Below, piece after piece: positions 31,900 through 44,252 of a stretch of DNA of 64,000 nucleotides; the first letter of the stretch is position 1, and every line of letters begins with the position of its first letter. The DNA comes from Triglochin maritima (taxonomy: Eukaryota; Streptophyta; Magnoliopsida; Alismatales; Juncaginaceae): contig OY821771.1 in NCBI GenBank assembly GCA_963682175.1, forward strand, positions 30,090,201 through 30,154,200, in the 5' to 3' direction. Position numbers and translations under genes: made by a program. The notes beneath the pieces are model-generated. The model had not been told where the DNA came from, did no database searches, and saw only the letters and a program-made list of their open reading frames with translations.

Positions 31900-34559
31900 A
31901 TATAACGGACCTAGTGGTGGCGGATATCCCATGAACTACGGAGAATTTAATCATCTTGGTCCCACAAAATTAACCAACCCAAGATGGTAAACCGAACATT
32001 ATCTTAGCATTGAATATAAATCCAAACTTGTATGTGAATTATGTGATTTTGTTAGTAGTTGTGGAATAAATAGACATAAGAAACATATTGCTCATCCAGA
32101 TAGTCCAAAAGATAAACCATCTGCATATGCATCTTCTCTTTATCGTGAAGAAATTGAACTAAATTTAATATCAAATTCTAGAGCATATCACAATGAGAAA
32201 GCAGTGTTAGATGTTTATATAGACTTAGATGATGTTGAGGGGTTCGGGTCCGGTTCCGGTCAAGGACGTGGTGGTGGTAATTCATCTTCCACCCAACATC
32301 CCATGGTTCAACCTCGAAAGAGGCAACAAACCAATGGAATGGGCACCAATGGACCACTTTTGTTGTGTACGTCCGGAGGACGTTGTGGACAGAAATGGAG
32401 GCCCCATCCAAACCACAATATACAACCATTTTAAGAAAGAAAAGAGAAAAGAAGTAACCCAACTTTGGGCCAATTTTTTTATAGAACTTATTTGTCTTTT
32501 AATGCATGCCGATATAAAGAATTTAAGGATGCAATTGATAGAACTGCTAGATTTGTGTCGGCTTTGAAACCAATGACTCCACACGAGGTTTCCGAACCTT
32601 GTTTGAGACGAGAAATTGAAACAATCAAAACATTATTAGATTCATATGGGAAAGATTGGAAAAAATATTGGTGTACAATAATGACTTATGGGTGGACTGA
32701 TGGTTGTGGTCGTAGTATAATTAACTTTTTAGCTAATTTCCCCACATGCACCATGTTTTTGAAGTCTATCAATGACTCTGCCCACTCCCACAATGCATAT
32801 TACTTGTTTACGTATATTGATAAGGTTGTGGTGGAAGTGGGAGAGAAATATGTTGTGTAGGTGGTCACCAAGAATGAGTTAATAATTAATCCGGTTATAT
32901 TAGGGGTAATAAGTTTAGCTAGAAACTAATTACGATCTACATGTCAATTGTTGTGCGCGTTACTAAAATAATCAGGTCCTACAATGAGTTACACACATTG
33001 ATCCAATGGACTAAACACATGGATGACTAAAGATGCTCATTAAGCTAACTTACCTAATGAGATTATGGTTAACTTTGGAGAGACCTATAAATAAGAGGAG
33101 AAAAGAATGCAAATCAAGTTTTTTCCTTCTAACCATAGCACCCCCCCCCCCTCGCCGCCTTTGTATCTGCTGGTAGGAGGTCATTATTCTGGACCCCATG
33201 TGCAGTTCACTACATCGATCTAATCCTGGAGGACATAGGCAAGTTGTACATCAAGACTGTTACTACAGGTCAGAAGATTGTCACCACGGTCAAGGCACAC
33301 AACCAACTGAACGACTGGATGAAGAAAGTCATTCATGGGAATATGATTCATCCAGCCATCACCCGATTTTCCATTGCATTCCTGACACTCTAAAGGGTTT
33401 GGGTGAAGCCACAAGCTTTGAAGATCTTCATTTCTCAACAGAGTTTGCCAATCCAATGGCTTTTTTGCAAGGAAATGCCAAAGTGAAGATAGAGATCGAT
33501 CGTCTTATGGAATAGCATCACTAATGCTTTGAAGGCAAACCAACAGTTGTTGAATGTTCTTAGGCTAGTGGATGGCAACGAGAAACCGGCAATGCTTTAC
33601 TTGTATGATCCAATGGAAAATGCGAAGTGGCAGGTCAAGGACAACTACAAGCTCAAATCACAATTATACCAAATTGTTATTGAGGTCATTGTTAGAAGAT
33701 GGGGACACCAAATGTCAAGTCCTTTGCACTCCGCCGGCTTGCTCTTGAACCCTGCTACTTTCTTTGGTTCTAAGAACCGATCAGAGGCCATCAACACTCA
33801 CTTGATCGGTTCATTTGATATTCTGGAGAAGATGGTCCCAAACGGAAGCCCAAACTTCATATAAAAAGGCAATTGGATAGTTACAAGAATAGCAAAGGAT
33901 TGTTCGGTCGAGATATTATTATGACGAAATGAACCACAAAGATCCTTAGTGATTGGTAGTCTGATTACGGAAGTGAGTTTAGTAGTGGGAACCGATCTTT
34001 GAAGGAGTTGGCCCTTTAAATTTTAGGTATGGCTTGTTCAACATTCGGATGTGAGAGAAAATGGAGTGTGTTTGTGTAAATTGACACAAAAGGAAGGAAT
34101 CAGTTATTAGCGAACATGTTGAATGACCTGGTTTATGTCAACTACAACCACAGGTTGGGGCAACAATTCCTTGAGAGGAGGGAAAAAACAAGCTTCTATG
34201 ACACTATCAGGGTAGATTATGACTTGATGGAAGATCATCCTTGGTTGGTGCAAACAGAGGATCCAATCTTTATAGGAGATGATCTGACATGGGAGGATGT
34301 GGAGGAGGCTACCTTTGGTCTAACACGAGGATGGCCACATCGTGTAGCAGCAACAACCTCTAGGATTCTACAAACTGCTAGGGAGGATTTCTACTTCAGA
34401 CATAACCATGAAAAATACACTTCGCCAGCGGTGCCAGGTCAAGACATAGACGAGCAATTCGTGGGTACATACAATGATGTAATCAGGGAAGAAGAGACCT
34501 ATCATGACAACCCCGATGACTCAAAAGACTTGGACGACGTAGAAGAAGTCATTCCTTAG
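31900..34559 (+). pseudogene. hAT transposase, BED zinc finger plus DUF659 type
   Basis: In order on the plus strand: a BED-type finger (KLVCELCDFVSSCGINRHKK, near 32020), an acidic/glycine linker, FKKEKRKEV at 32435, and DUF659 (TIMTYGWTDGCGRSIINF near 32680, where DGWTDG is usual). The catalytic-core region follows (LFWTPCAVHYIDLIL near 33190), then VLRLVDGNEKPAMLYLYDP, and the hAT C-terminal block (ACSTFGCERKWSVF near 34030, LANMLNDLVYVNYNHRL) to a stop at 34559. Frameshifts occur at about 32450, 33390 and 33500, stops near 33860-34080, and about 300 bp is inserted at 32875-33180. Confidence 0.85.
32875..33180. other. About 300-bp insertion or intron-like segment inside the hAT frame
   Basis: The hAT reading stops matching after VVTKNE and resumes with SLFWTPCAVHY at 33185. 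The segment contains a TATA-like CTATAAATAAGAGG near 33085 and a run of C at 33140. The edges read GTGTAG...TGGTAG, so an intron is possible, but a promoter-like insert is as likely. No clear terminal repeats were found. Confidence 0.35.
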
Positions 34560-34985
34560 CGTGTTCAAGACCAAACATATCCCTTGTAGACTTAGATCAT
34601 AGCTACTCCCTATTTAGTGTTTTATTATTGTAGTTGTTCAATAGAAGTTGTACTTGTAATACCTAAACATTAATAAATTAAAATAAACCAAGTTGTTTGG
34701 TGGGTAGACGGGATTTCTAGTGAGGCAATGGTGCCGATGAACTTGTTGTTTTATCGAATCCAAACAAACTAGCTTTTTATGGTACACATGGATTTTAATT
34801 TTTCCTTATTTTTTACGGGTTTTCCTGATTGTTTACTATTTTCTAGGAAAATATAATTTCAAAAAAAAAAATTATTTTTTACAGTTGAGCGGCCGCATAC
34901 GGCATATGCGGCCCTGGGGCACCCAACCACACAAGGGCACATATGCTAAGTTACAACTTGGTCTGAAATAGTTGAAACATGCAAT
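34560..34985. other. Flank of two hAT relics with GC-rich hairpin
   Basis: There is no gene. Perfect arms GGCCGCATA (34891-34899) and TATGCGGCC (34905-34913) with a five-base loop stand in AT-rich DNA, with an A-tract just before. They lie near where the minus-strand hAT ends. Confidence 0.4.
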
Positions 34986-34999
34986 AGTATGTATAAGAT

Positions 35000-35451
35000 G
35001 AGATGCATAAAAATTAAATTGATTGCAAAAGTAATTTAAATTTGCACCTAGAGTCTCAAATTCCCGAAGCTCTTCCAAACTTGTAGGCAATTCAACATTC
35101 AGGTTTTCTCTCACCCAATCCTGTGCACAAATCAGACACTACACAAGCTTTGGAGTAAGTGAACTACGAAAATCACTAATAACCCACCTGCATTAAAAGC
35201 TGATTCTGAAGCAACGTTTGACACCGGAATAGCAAACACATCTTTCTCTATTGCTGAAACTGTAGGGTGCTTGTTTGTAGTAACCTTGAACCAATCCAAT
35301 AAAACAAAACTTGAATCATTCTCTTCAAAACTTTCATCCAAGTACTTATCCGATTCTGATTTTGCATTTCTGTCCTCTTTTAATTTTATTCGGGAATCAT
35401 ACGCAAAGTGATCATCATCAATGTCTACATCATTATCATGGCTTGGTAGTT
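35000..35451 (-). pseudogene. hAT transposase (RICESLEEPER-like), C-terminal dimerisation part
   Basis: On the minus strand: SHDNDVDIDDDHFAYDSR, then LLDWFKVTTNKHPTVSAIEK, then FAIPVSNVASESAFNAGG. After a one-base shift follow SDFRSSLTPKLV, then ICAQDWVRENLNVELP. This is the classic hAT C-terminal dimerisation domain, with the ASESAFS-type motif. The upstream part is found on the other side of the copia X insertion at 46042. A frameshift and at least one stop make it inactive. Confidence 0.8.
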
Positions 35452-35456
35452 GAACC

Positions 35457-37524
35457 TTAAGGATTTCTAGTTTAATTGCACATATTTATTTTCGAAATTT
35501 TTATGCACAATAAGGATCAATTACAATTTTTCTATGATTTGTTTCATGCATGCATCAGTTTGTTTCAATAACTAGTTTCAAAACTTTATTAAAACAAACA
35601 TGGGCTCTGAATTTCATACCTAGAAGTTCTCTAAAACTTCTTGACGATCCGGAGACGTTGAAGATGCTTGTCGCTGCGCCGGATGACTCCGAGTATTCAC
35701 CAAACTCTAAACAAGATTGGAGAGGGAAGAGCTAGCCTCTCAATCTCCAATAGGGTTTAGAATCTAACTACTAACTCCTCTTTAGTTCCCTTGAGAAAAA
35801 GATCTCCGAAAACTAAAACTAAACTCAAGAATTAAGGTGAAATTCGTGGAGAATTATGGAGAGAGATGTTTACACAAAAAGATAATGAATTAATTAATAA
35901 GGTAATGAGATAAACTTGTATTTATAAGTTCTCTCCAAGTTATCTATTCATGTGCAACCTCGTGCCCATGATTTCATGCAAACTTCCATCTAACCATCCA
36001 TTATTTGCTAACAAATAATCTTAGCCACGAATTAAATCAGTTATGGACCAATTCCATGCATGATCTAATTAATTCTTAAATTTATTTTGCAGTAACCGTC
36101 TGAATCGGTCGACCGTGTTAACGGTTCGGTCGACCGTTTAGACCAAGTTTCGGTCGGCCGTTCATGAACTCGGTCGACCGTTCGTAACATAATTATTTCA
36201 TCGTAATTTTCGGTCGACCGACCGATATACTTCGGTCGACCAAAAACGAACAGTAGAAATTCCCGTTACGATCGAGACACATCCGGTCGACCGTGCAACA
36301 TTTCGGTCGACCGTGCCACATTCGGTCGACCGTTTACGGTTTAGCGGTCGACCGTTTTTGCACAGTACTGCAGACTAGTCAAATTTCGGTTTAACCCCTA
36401 CAAAATTTGACATTTCGGGATTAGTAGTAAGTTCACAACTTATGTAATATATTATCCTATGTAATGATAAATCATTACACCCCTTAATATTTACATCACA
36501 TATGAATTTAATTTAGATTCTTATTATGTTATTAATCACAACATAATTTTGATTTCGCTTGTTCACCACATGTGTCATATTTTCTACATGAAACCCGACC
36601 CACCTTATGAACTCAAAATCTCCATTTTTTGTTTCCCAGTTTTGTGGTGTGACCTATGGGAGGATCTAAACTAAGTTGGCAGTGATATTAAGATCTTAAT
36701 ATCACAAGCTATAAGCGGTATGTAGCTACACATTATAGCTCCCAAATAGTTAGATGTCTTAATTCCACTCGAACCAAAACCCGATCCATTTAGTGATGGA
36801 GTGCACCACTTGTGTCCGTCTCTTGCCTCATGATGTTAAGAATACACACAAAGTAGTATTATGTCATCTTTGTATTAGTATTCATTTCTTGATCTCTTTA
36901 AGCTAGTTATAAATATGTGACTTAACTCAAATCACATTGTGCACATTATAACTTTGTTTTATCAAGGGGCCACTAATATCATCACTCAATTAAGACGGGC
37001 AATGATAATCTTTTGACTAACTATCTTCTCCAACAAAAGTCGTACTTAACCAACCAATGCCTTTACACTACACTCATCGATAGCTCAAGACACTAGTCTA
37101 ATTAAGCAATTCTTAAGTGATCGGATATAAGTCTCATATCAAAGGACCAAAGACACAGTAAAACATCAATGACACAGAAAACACAATTCTATAATATTTT
37201 ACTCATTAGGTCTATTCAGTATACAAAAGTAATATTTTCCTTTTTGTGTACCCGTGTTGTCACTCACTTGTGGAGCTACAATGATCTATGACCAACACGA
37301 CAATCTTAACTCGGTAATTAATGTCCCATGTTAATTACCATGATTGCGAATATCTTTTGTTTTATGTAAACCAATATCTTTTAGAGCTCTACAGTTAAGG
37401 ACCAAGAGCCTCTTCCTTAACACTTCTAAACAACGAATAACATAAACAAGGAACAAAATGATTTCTCATTCAATTCATAATAATTGACATTTAAAAGTAA
37501 AACGTTTAGAACACATTCCCTTCA
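35457..37524 (-). repeat. X 3' LTR
   Basis: Ends are TTAAGGATTTC (changed from TGAAGG) and ATTCCCTTCA. It matches the right LTR apart from that copy's insert. The TATA on the minus strand (CTTATAAATAC) is near 35925, and the palindrome array 36106-36354 lies about 175-430 bp upstream of it. Confidence 0.9.
36106..36354. repeat. Palindrome array in X 3' LTR
   Basis: CGGTCGACCG or close variants start at 36106, 36127, 36151 (CGGTCGGCCG), 36171, 36211, 36233, 36284, 36304, 36323 and 36345. Spacings are 21, 24, 20, 40, 22, 51, 20, 19 and 22. Confidence 0.85.
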
Positions 37525-37537
37525 ATCTCCCACTTGT
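37525..37537 (-). other. Polypurine tract of copia X
   Basis: The minus strand reads ACAAGTGGGAGAT directly before the LTR start TGAAGGG. The same tract is found at 52789 in the related truncated element. Confidence 0.7.
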
Positions 37538-37606
37538 TATTAAAGTGTTTATTTCACATACATACTCAATGTATAAAACAATAATAACTAGGGTAAACCA
37601 CATTAC

Positions 37607-39049
37607 ATATCAATCATCAAGCCAATCTACATGGTTCCTCAATCCCATGGACTCGAAATGCATTTCGCCCTTGGCTTGGGATAAGGGTTTTGTGAATCGA
37701 TCAGCTGTGTTGTTGTTGGTGTCCACCCATAATAGATTTATTTTGCCTTCGTCGATGAGGTCACATGTCACGAAGTACTTACGATCCATATACTTCACTT
37801 TGTGGTGTGATCCAGGATCCTTGATTTGCGAGATAGAATCACTATTATCGCAAAACAGCTCAATGGGTCCCTCGCTCGTGGGAACTACTCCAAGCTCTTC
37901 AAGGAACTTCTTGCTCCACACTCCTTCCTTGCTCTCTTCAGCGACAACCATTACTTCTGAAGCAGTGGTTGAGTCGGCCGTATTGCTTTGCTTTCAACTA
38001 CACCAACTCACAGCTCCACCATTCAGAAGAAAGACGTATCCTGATTGCGACATTCTATCGTCTGGATCACTCATGAAACTCGCATCCGAGTACCCTTCGG
38101 CTATCAACTCCCTTTGTCCTCCATAAACAAGAATCTTATCCTTAGTCCGATTAAGGTACTTCAGGATATTCTTGACCGCAGTACAATGCTCAGGACCTGC
38201 GTTGGATTGGTGACGGCTTGTCACGCTTAGAGCATACGAGAATCAGGTCTTGTGCAAGTCATCGCGTACATGATCGACCCAATTGCCGAAGCATAAGGGA
38301 CATCCTTCATGTACTCTAAGTCCTTATGTGATTGCGCACATTGAGACTTCTTGAGTTGCACACCCATACTCATTGGCACACTGCCCTTTTTGGAGTTGTT
38401 CATCTTAAACTTTTCCAAGACCTTGTCAATGTATGTACGTTGACTGAGGCCAATGAGTCTACGGGATCTATCTCCATATATCTTGATTCCCAAGATGTAT
38501 TGAGCATCACCCATATCTTTCATTGAAAATGCAGATTTCAATGAACTTCTCGTTTGCTCAAGCAAAGGAATATGATTGCCCATAAGCAATATGTCATCGA
38601 CATATAAGATTAGGAATACTACATGGCTCCCACTAACCTTCTTGTATATACAAGGTTCTTCCTTACTTTGAATGCAAGTGTAGCTTCTTCACTTCCTCGT
38701 CAAAGCGTTTGTTCCAACTCCTTGATGCTTGCTTCAATCCATAAATGGATCTTTGAAGCTTGCATACTTTCTCGCTATTCTTTGGATCTTCGAAACCTTG
38801 AGGTTGTACCATGTACACATCCTCTTCCAAATTCCCATTAAGGAACGTTGTTTTGACATCCATTTGCCATATTTCATAATCATGAAATGCAGCAATTGCG
38901 AGCATTATCCGAATAGACTTGAACATGGCAACTGGTGAAAAGGTTTCATCATAGTCAATTCCTTGAACTTGAGTGAAACCCTTCGCTACAAGCCTCGCTT
39001 TGTAGGTTGTCAAGTTCCCACCATGTCCATCTTCCTCTTGAAAACCCAT
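37607..39049 (-). pseudogene. Copia X reverse transcriptase and RNase H
   Basis: On the minus strand: YKARLVAKGFTQVQGIDYDE near 39000, WQMDVKTTFLNGNLEEDVYM, CKLQRSIYGLKQASRSWN, the catalytic LYVDDILLMGN near 38605, YASAIGSIMYAMTCTRPD near 38260, then RNase H with KQSNTADSTTASE and the terminal HHKVKYMDRKYF. Frameshifts lie near 39030, 38660 and 38226 and a stop at 37994-37996. All active-site motifs survive, but as separate pieces. Confidence 0.85.
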
Positions 39050-40820
39050 TTATTTTGAATGACCTTTTTCCCTTGAGGAAGGTCAACCAAGTTCCACACT
39101 TGATTATCATACATGGATTCTATTTCGGATTCCATGGCCTTAAGCCATAATTTGGAGTCTTCCCTTTCCATTTCTTCTTGGAAGGTCAAGGGATCATTGG
39201 TATCAAGTACCATGATTTCATGAAGTCCCAGATACAAGTCGGGTTTCTTCCTTTCCCTCGTTGACCTTCTTAGTTCTTTTGGTTCTTCTCGTGTCTCTCG
39301 AACTTCTTCCACAATTTCTTGAGGAGTGGGTTCACGTTCAACTCTTGAACGTACACTAGGTGGGGATGATTGAGATTCTCTCACAATTTCTTGTGAGGGT
39401 CTCTCACTGACGCTCCCACTAACCAAAGGAATCTCGGTTGGGCCTTCATGATCTTGAATGTCATCATTCATGTAAAGATCTTGTAGAGTGTCTTGAGTTT
39501 CCTCAAGCACAACCCTACTCCCACTACCTTTTACTCTTTCCAGAAATTCCTTTTCCAGAAATGTGACATCCCTCTCTACAATCACTCGATTGGAGGTGAT
39601 ATGCCAAAAGTAATATCCTCTTGTCTCACGAGGATAACCAATAAAGAAGCACTTATCCGCTTTTGGTTGAAGTTTGGTCGACATCAATTTCTTGACGTAA
39701 GCCTCACAACCCCAAATCTTGAGAAAATTGAGCTTGGGTGTTTTACCACTCCATAGCTCGTAAGGCGTTTTCTCTACGGATTTGGATGGAACATTATTTA
39801 GTGTATAAGCCGCAGTTTGTAGTGCATAACTCCAAAAGTAAAGAGGTAATTCCGCATGACTCATCATTGACCGAACCATGTCGAGCAATGTCATGTTCCT
39901 CCTTTCGGATACCCCATTCCACTGAGGTGTACCGGGAGGGGTGAGTTGAGGCACAATACCGAACTCCTTTAGGTATGAGTCAAATTCGGCACTTAAGTAC
40001 TCACCTCCACGATCCATTCGTAGAGACTTGATGTTCTTGTTGAGTTGGTTCTCTACTTCATTCTTGAATTCTTTGAACTTGTCAAAGGACTCACTTTTGT
40101 TTCTCATTAGATAAACATAGCCATAACGACTATAATCATCCGTGAACGTAATGAAGTACCTAAAACCATCTCGTGCACTAGTACTCATTGGACCACATAC
40201 ATCAGAATGTATCAAATCCAACAAGCCACACGCCCTTGGACCTTTCTTCTTGAAAGGCTTTTTGGTCATTTTTCCCATTAAACATGGTTGGCACGTCTCC
40301 AATGATTTAAAATCAAGTAGACCAAGAAGGTTAGCTTCTTGCAATTTCTTGATGCGCTTTTCATTTATGTGACCAAGACGATAGTGCCACAAGAGAGTAT
40401 CATTCTCGTGAGTGGTCTTAAGTCTTTTGTTATTGATATTAAAGATTTGTTTATTATTCAATTCAAGCAAATAGAGACCATTCCTTATGAATGCATTTGC
40501 ATAGAAAACACCATTCTTCGATATAGACAAGCAAGAATTTGAAATATATATATTGAAATTATCCATATCTAAGCATGATACAGAAATAATGTTCTTGCTA
40601 ATCGAAGGCACATAATAAACATTCTTTAGACATAAATTTAAACTACTACGTAATTGAAGCACCACAGAACCTTGTGCAACCGCAGAAACGCTCGCACCAT
40701 TTCTGACCTTCAATTCTACCTCGTTCCTTACGAGTTCCTTCCTATCCGTGAGTAGCTGCACATTACAAACTATGTGAGCACAAGATCCGATATCAATTAC
40801 CCAATCCTGGACAGAGGTGG
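39010..40820 (-). pseudogene. Copia X protease and integrase
   Basis: A 583-residue open frame (40761-39010) plus a few upstream codons. The protease site reads VIDIGSCAHI near 40785, with Ile for the Thr of the usual DTG, which should disable it. GAG-pre-integrase follows (LLWHYRLGHINEKRIKKLQ), then the integrase core with SDVCGPM, FTDDYSRYGYVYL, LRMDRGGEYLS and NGVSERRNMTLLDMVRS. A long Ser/Glu/Arg-rich linker leads to the RT start (MESEIESMYDNQVWNLVDLP). It is the best-preserved copia frame in the window. A one-base shift separates it from gag (about 40855) and from RT (about 39030). Confidence 0.85.
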
Positions 40821-40826
40821 CTAAAT

Positions 40827-41714
40827 TTATTTCAATAACAAATATACCTTTGGCCTTTTTGGGCGTCGACGTTCAATCACTTCGTTGTCAAGGTCTTCCT
40901 TGTCCTTGGGGCAATTTGGCCGGATGTATTCTTTTTCACCGCAGTGAAAGCACTCCGTATTGGGAGTTGGAGATTTCTGAGATTTCCTCCTCGAGGCACT
41001 CTTATGAGCACCTCCTACTCCCTTGCTCTTGATTGAACCACTTTTGGTAGATTTGCCCTTTCCTGTACCAATCTTTTGGCTCCTCCCATGGACGGCAAGG
41101 ACATGCTTGTCCCTACCCTTGCCCATGTCAACTTCAGCAGTTTTGAGAGCGTTGTGCAGCTCCTCAAGACTCACCCCTTTTTCACGCACGTGGTAGTGCA
41201 TCACAAAGTCCTTAAAGGATGGGGCTAGAGAGCCATGAATCATATCTTCAGCAATGTCCTCGGGCATTGGTGAAAAGAGCTTTGCCAACTTCTCAAGGTA
41301 CCCTTGCATCGTGAGAAAATGCATGGATACCGATGTTCCCTCCGCCATATGGCACCTTGTGAGTGCGATGGTGGTCTTATAGCGCTCCTTTCGGGCACTA
41401 TCCATGAACATCTTAGACAAAGCCTCCATGGTCTTCTTCGGTTTTGAATCCAAGTATTTCGCTTGAAGCGAGTAACCCAGGGATGCTAGCATAAGACCGT
41501 GAACTTGGTTCTCTTGGTCTTCTCACTTGGCTTTAACCTCTTTCTCTTCGTCGGTTAATCTCTCATTCCATTTTGGGATTGGACCTTCCAAAATGTGAGA
41601 TAGTTTCTCAAACTTTAACACGATGTTGAGTTGCCAACTTATGAAGTTTGAGCCATCATTTGCTAAAGGGTGTTTTTCTATCATGGATCGTATGATAGGT
41701 TGGATGTTCGACAT
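40827..41714 (-). pseudogene. Copia X gag
   Basis: The frame starts at an ATG (41714) with MSNIQPIIRSMIEKHPL, followed by NFISWQLNIVLKFEKL and GPIPKW, has one in-frame TGA at 41523-41525, then runs to 40827. The capsid region includes YKTTIALTRCHMAEGTSV and MQGYLEKLAKLFSPMPED. The zinc knuckle reads CFHCGEKEYIRPNC: the conserved Gly-His pair is Glu-Tyr, so zinc binding is probably lost. Length, about 295 residues, is normal for the family. Confidence 0.8.
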
Positions 41715-41829
41715 TTTTCTACAAAATAAATCATACAGGATTTTAATGCCAATTTTATGTTTATCATACATACATACAAATGTAAATGCTGCAAATAAAA
41801 AATCTTGCCCATAAATGCAACAATCCAAG

Positions 41830-43200
41830 ATCCCATCAATTGTAATATAGACTAGCTAAGGGCTATCGAATACATTACAATATCAAGGTAAGAAAAACAT
41901 TTTCTAATCACAACCTTTTTGAATTTTAGCAACATTAGCATCTTCAAACTCTTGTGATTCTTGTCGTTTTAATTATGAGGGAATATGACCTATCCTCGTA
42001 AGAAAAACTTTTTCCCAAAACCGAGCGAGGGCTCTAGGTAATGTTAAGAAAACTTATTTTCATTTGATACGAGATACGTTTATCCATTGTATTCACAACT
42101 AAACATACTTGGGGTTCACTAGGGTGAAACGCACCTCATATATTTAATCGTGGCACAACAATAGACAACCATTATATCTCCCACTATTCCCAAAGATAGA
42201 GGGAGCTATCTCCCGCTAAGGGCGAGCAGAGTATCCCTCGATCGATGGCTGCTAGTGGATAAAATAAGAAGGAAAATTAATCTTAATTTTGTTGGACAAT
42301 TTCATATATTAACATGTGATTCAGAATTTTAGGTTATCATGCATATTATCATTCATACACATCCTAACATTCAACACATTCATCACATGCATATCAAGAT
42401 TAAAAACAGAAATTAAACCATTCACACAATCCACATCGTGTGAGTTTATATGTTCCCTTTGATCCTTGATCCTCGATCCCCCATCCTCGATCCTTTATCG
42501 ATGCGCTACAACGGCGACTTCCTCTTGCACCGGAGATGTAGATTTTACAGAAAATTAACATGCTCCTCACATTCGATAAAAACCGACTAGTACAAGTCCT
42601 ATGTAAAACCTCTCAAATGCAATGCAATTATCTAAAGATAGAAAGAGAGAATTTGTCTTTTACATGTAAATAAACCCCTGTATAATAATAATTACATACA
42701 TTCATAGGTGCTGATTTGGAACATATAAACTCACAATTCCTCCAAAGACAAATCGAGTATCCATGCACGCAATATTGCTATAAACTATACAACCTAGTTT
42801 ATCAATCATCTAGAAACTCAAAAAATTCTTTGAAAAACATTTTGAAATCCATTAAAAAGGTTTTTCATCCATCCACAAGTTCAAAAACAATTTTGAACTG
42901 CTGTTTATTCAATTTCCTAAAAGGAAAGACGAACCACAGCTTTTCGGTTTTGTTGATTCTCTTACAAAACAATCGTTTATGCTTAAAACGAAATTATTGC
43001 AAGTTAGACTTACGTCTAAATCACAATTCTAATAATTACATGGCATGTTTTAAACCACTTAAAACATTCAAAATGAATTATTACAAAGAATTATTCCAAC
43101 AAAACATTTAAAGGACAAAAACGGAAAATCGAATTGTTCGAACCCTAGATGGTAAACTAAATTTGTTTATAATTTCAAATCATTAGAAAATTAAACCCTA
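41830..43200 (-). other. Copia X untranslated leader
   Basis: No conserved coding is seen between the primer-binding site and gag. A short tandem of GATCCTCGATCC-like units lies at 42455-42500. The longest open frame here (42716-43111, plus) is Lys/Asn-rich, of low complexity, and is not supported. Confidence 0.6.
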
Positions 43201-43213
43201 AGCACTGATACCA
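43201..43213 (-). other. Primer-binding site of copia X
   Basis: The minus strand reads TGGTATCAGTGCT one base after the LTR end. It is a near match to the initiator Met primer-binding sequence with one or two changes. Confidence 0.75.
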
Positions 43214-43856
43214 CTGAAGGATTTCTAGTTTAATTGCACATATTTATTTTCGAATTTTTTATGCACAATAAGGATCAATTATAATTTTTCTATGCTTTGT
43301 TTTATGCATGCATCGGTTTGTTTCAATAACTAGTTTCAAAACTTTATTAAAACAAACATGGTCTCCGAATTTCATACCTAGAAGTTCTCTAAAACTTCTT
43401 GACGATCCGGAGACGTTGAAGATGCTTGTCGCTGCGCCGGATGCCTCCGAGTATACTCTAAACAAGATTGGAGAGATGACAGCTAGCCTCTCAATCTCCA
43501 ATAGGGTTTAGAATCTAACTACTAACTCCTCTTTAGTTCCCTTGAGAAGAAGATCTCTGAAAACTAAAACTAAACTCAAGAATTAAGGTGAAATTCGTGG
43601 AGAATTATGGAGAGAGATGTTTACACAAAAAGATAATGAACTAATTAATAAGGTAATGAGATAAACTTGTATTTATAAGTTCTCTCCAAATTACCTATTC
43701 ATGTGCAACCTCTTGCCCATGATTTCATGCAAACTTCCATCTAACCATCCATTATTTGCTAACAAAAAATCTTAGCCACGAATTAAATCAATTATGGACC
43801 AATTCCATGCATGATCTAATTAATACTTAAATTTATTCTGCAGTAACTGTCTGAAT

Positions 43857-44105
43857 CGGTCGACCGCGTTAAGGGTTCGGTCGACCGTTTCGAACAAGTT
43901 TCGGTCGACCGTTCATGAACTCGGTCGACCTTTCGTAACATAAATATTTCATCGTAATGTTCGGTCGACCGACCGATATACTTCGGTCGACCGAAAACGA
44001 ACAGTAGAAATTCCCTTTACGATCGAGACACATCCGGTCGACCGTGCAACATTTCGGTCGACCGTGCCACATTCGGTCGACCATTTACGGTTTAACGGTC
44101 GACTG
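43857..44105. repeat. Palindrome array in X 5' LTR
   Basis: Sites start at 43857, 43878, 43902, 43922, 43962, 43984, 44035, 44055, 44074 and 44096, with the same spacing as in the 3' LTR. Here 43902 and 43984 are perfect where the 3' LTR copy is changed, and 43922, 44074 and 44096 are changed where the other is perfect. Confidence 0.85.
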
Positions 44106-44252
44106 TTTTTGCACAGTACTGCAGACTAGTCAAATTTCGGTTTAACCCCTACAAAATTTGACATTTCGGGATTAGTAGTAAGTTCACAAGTTATGTAATA
44201 TATTATCCTATGTAATGATAAATCATTACACCCCATAATATTTACATCACAT

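Noticed and set aside
42716..43111. 131-codon open frame in the X leader
   Set aside because: It has low-complexity Lys/Asn/Leu composition in AT-rich DNA, no domain, and lies in an untranslated leader.
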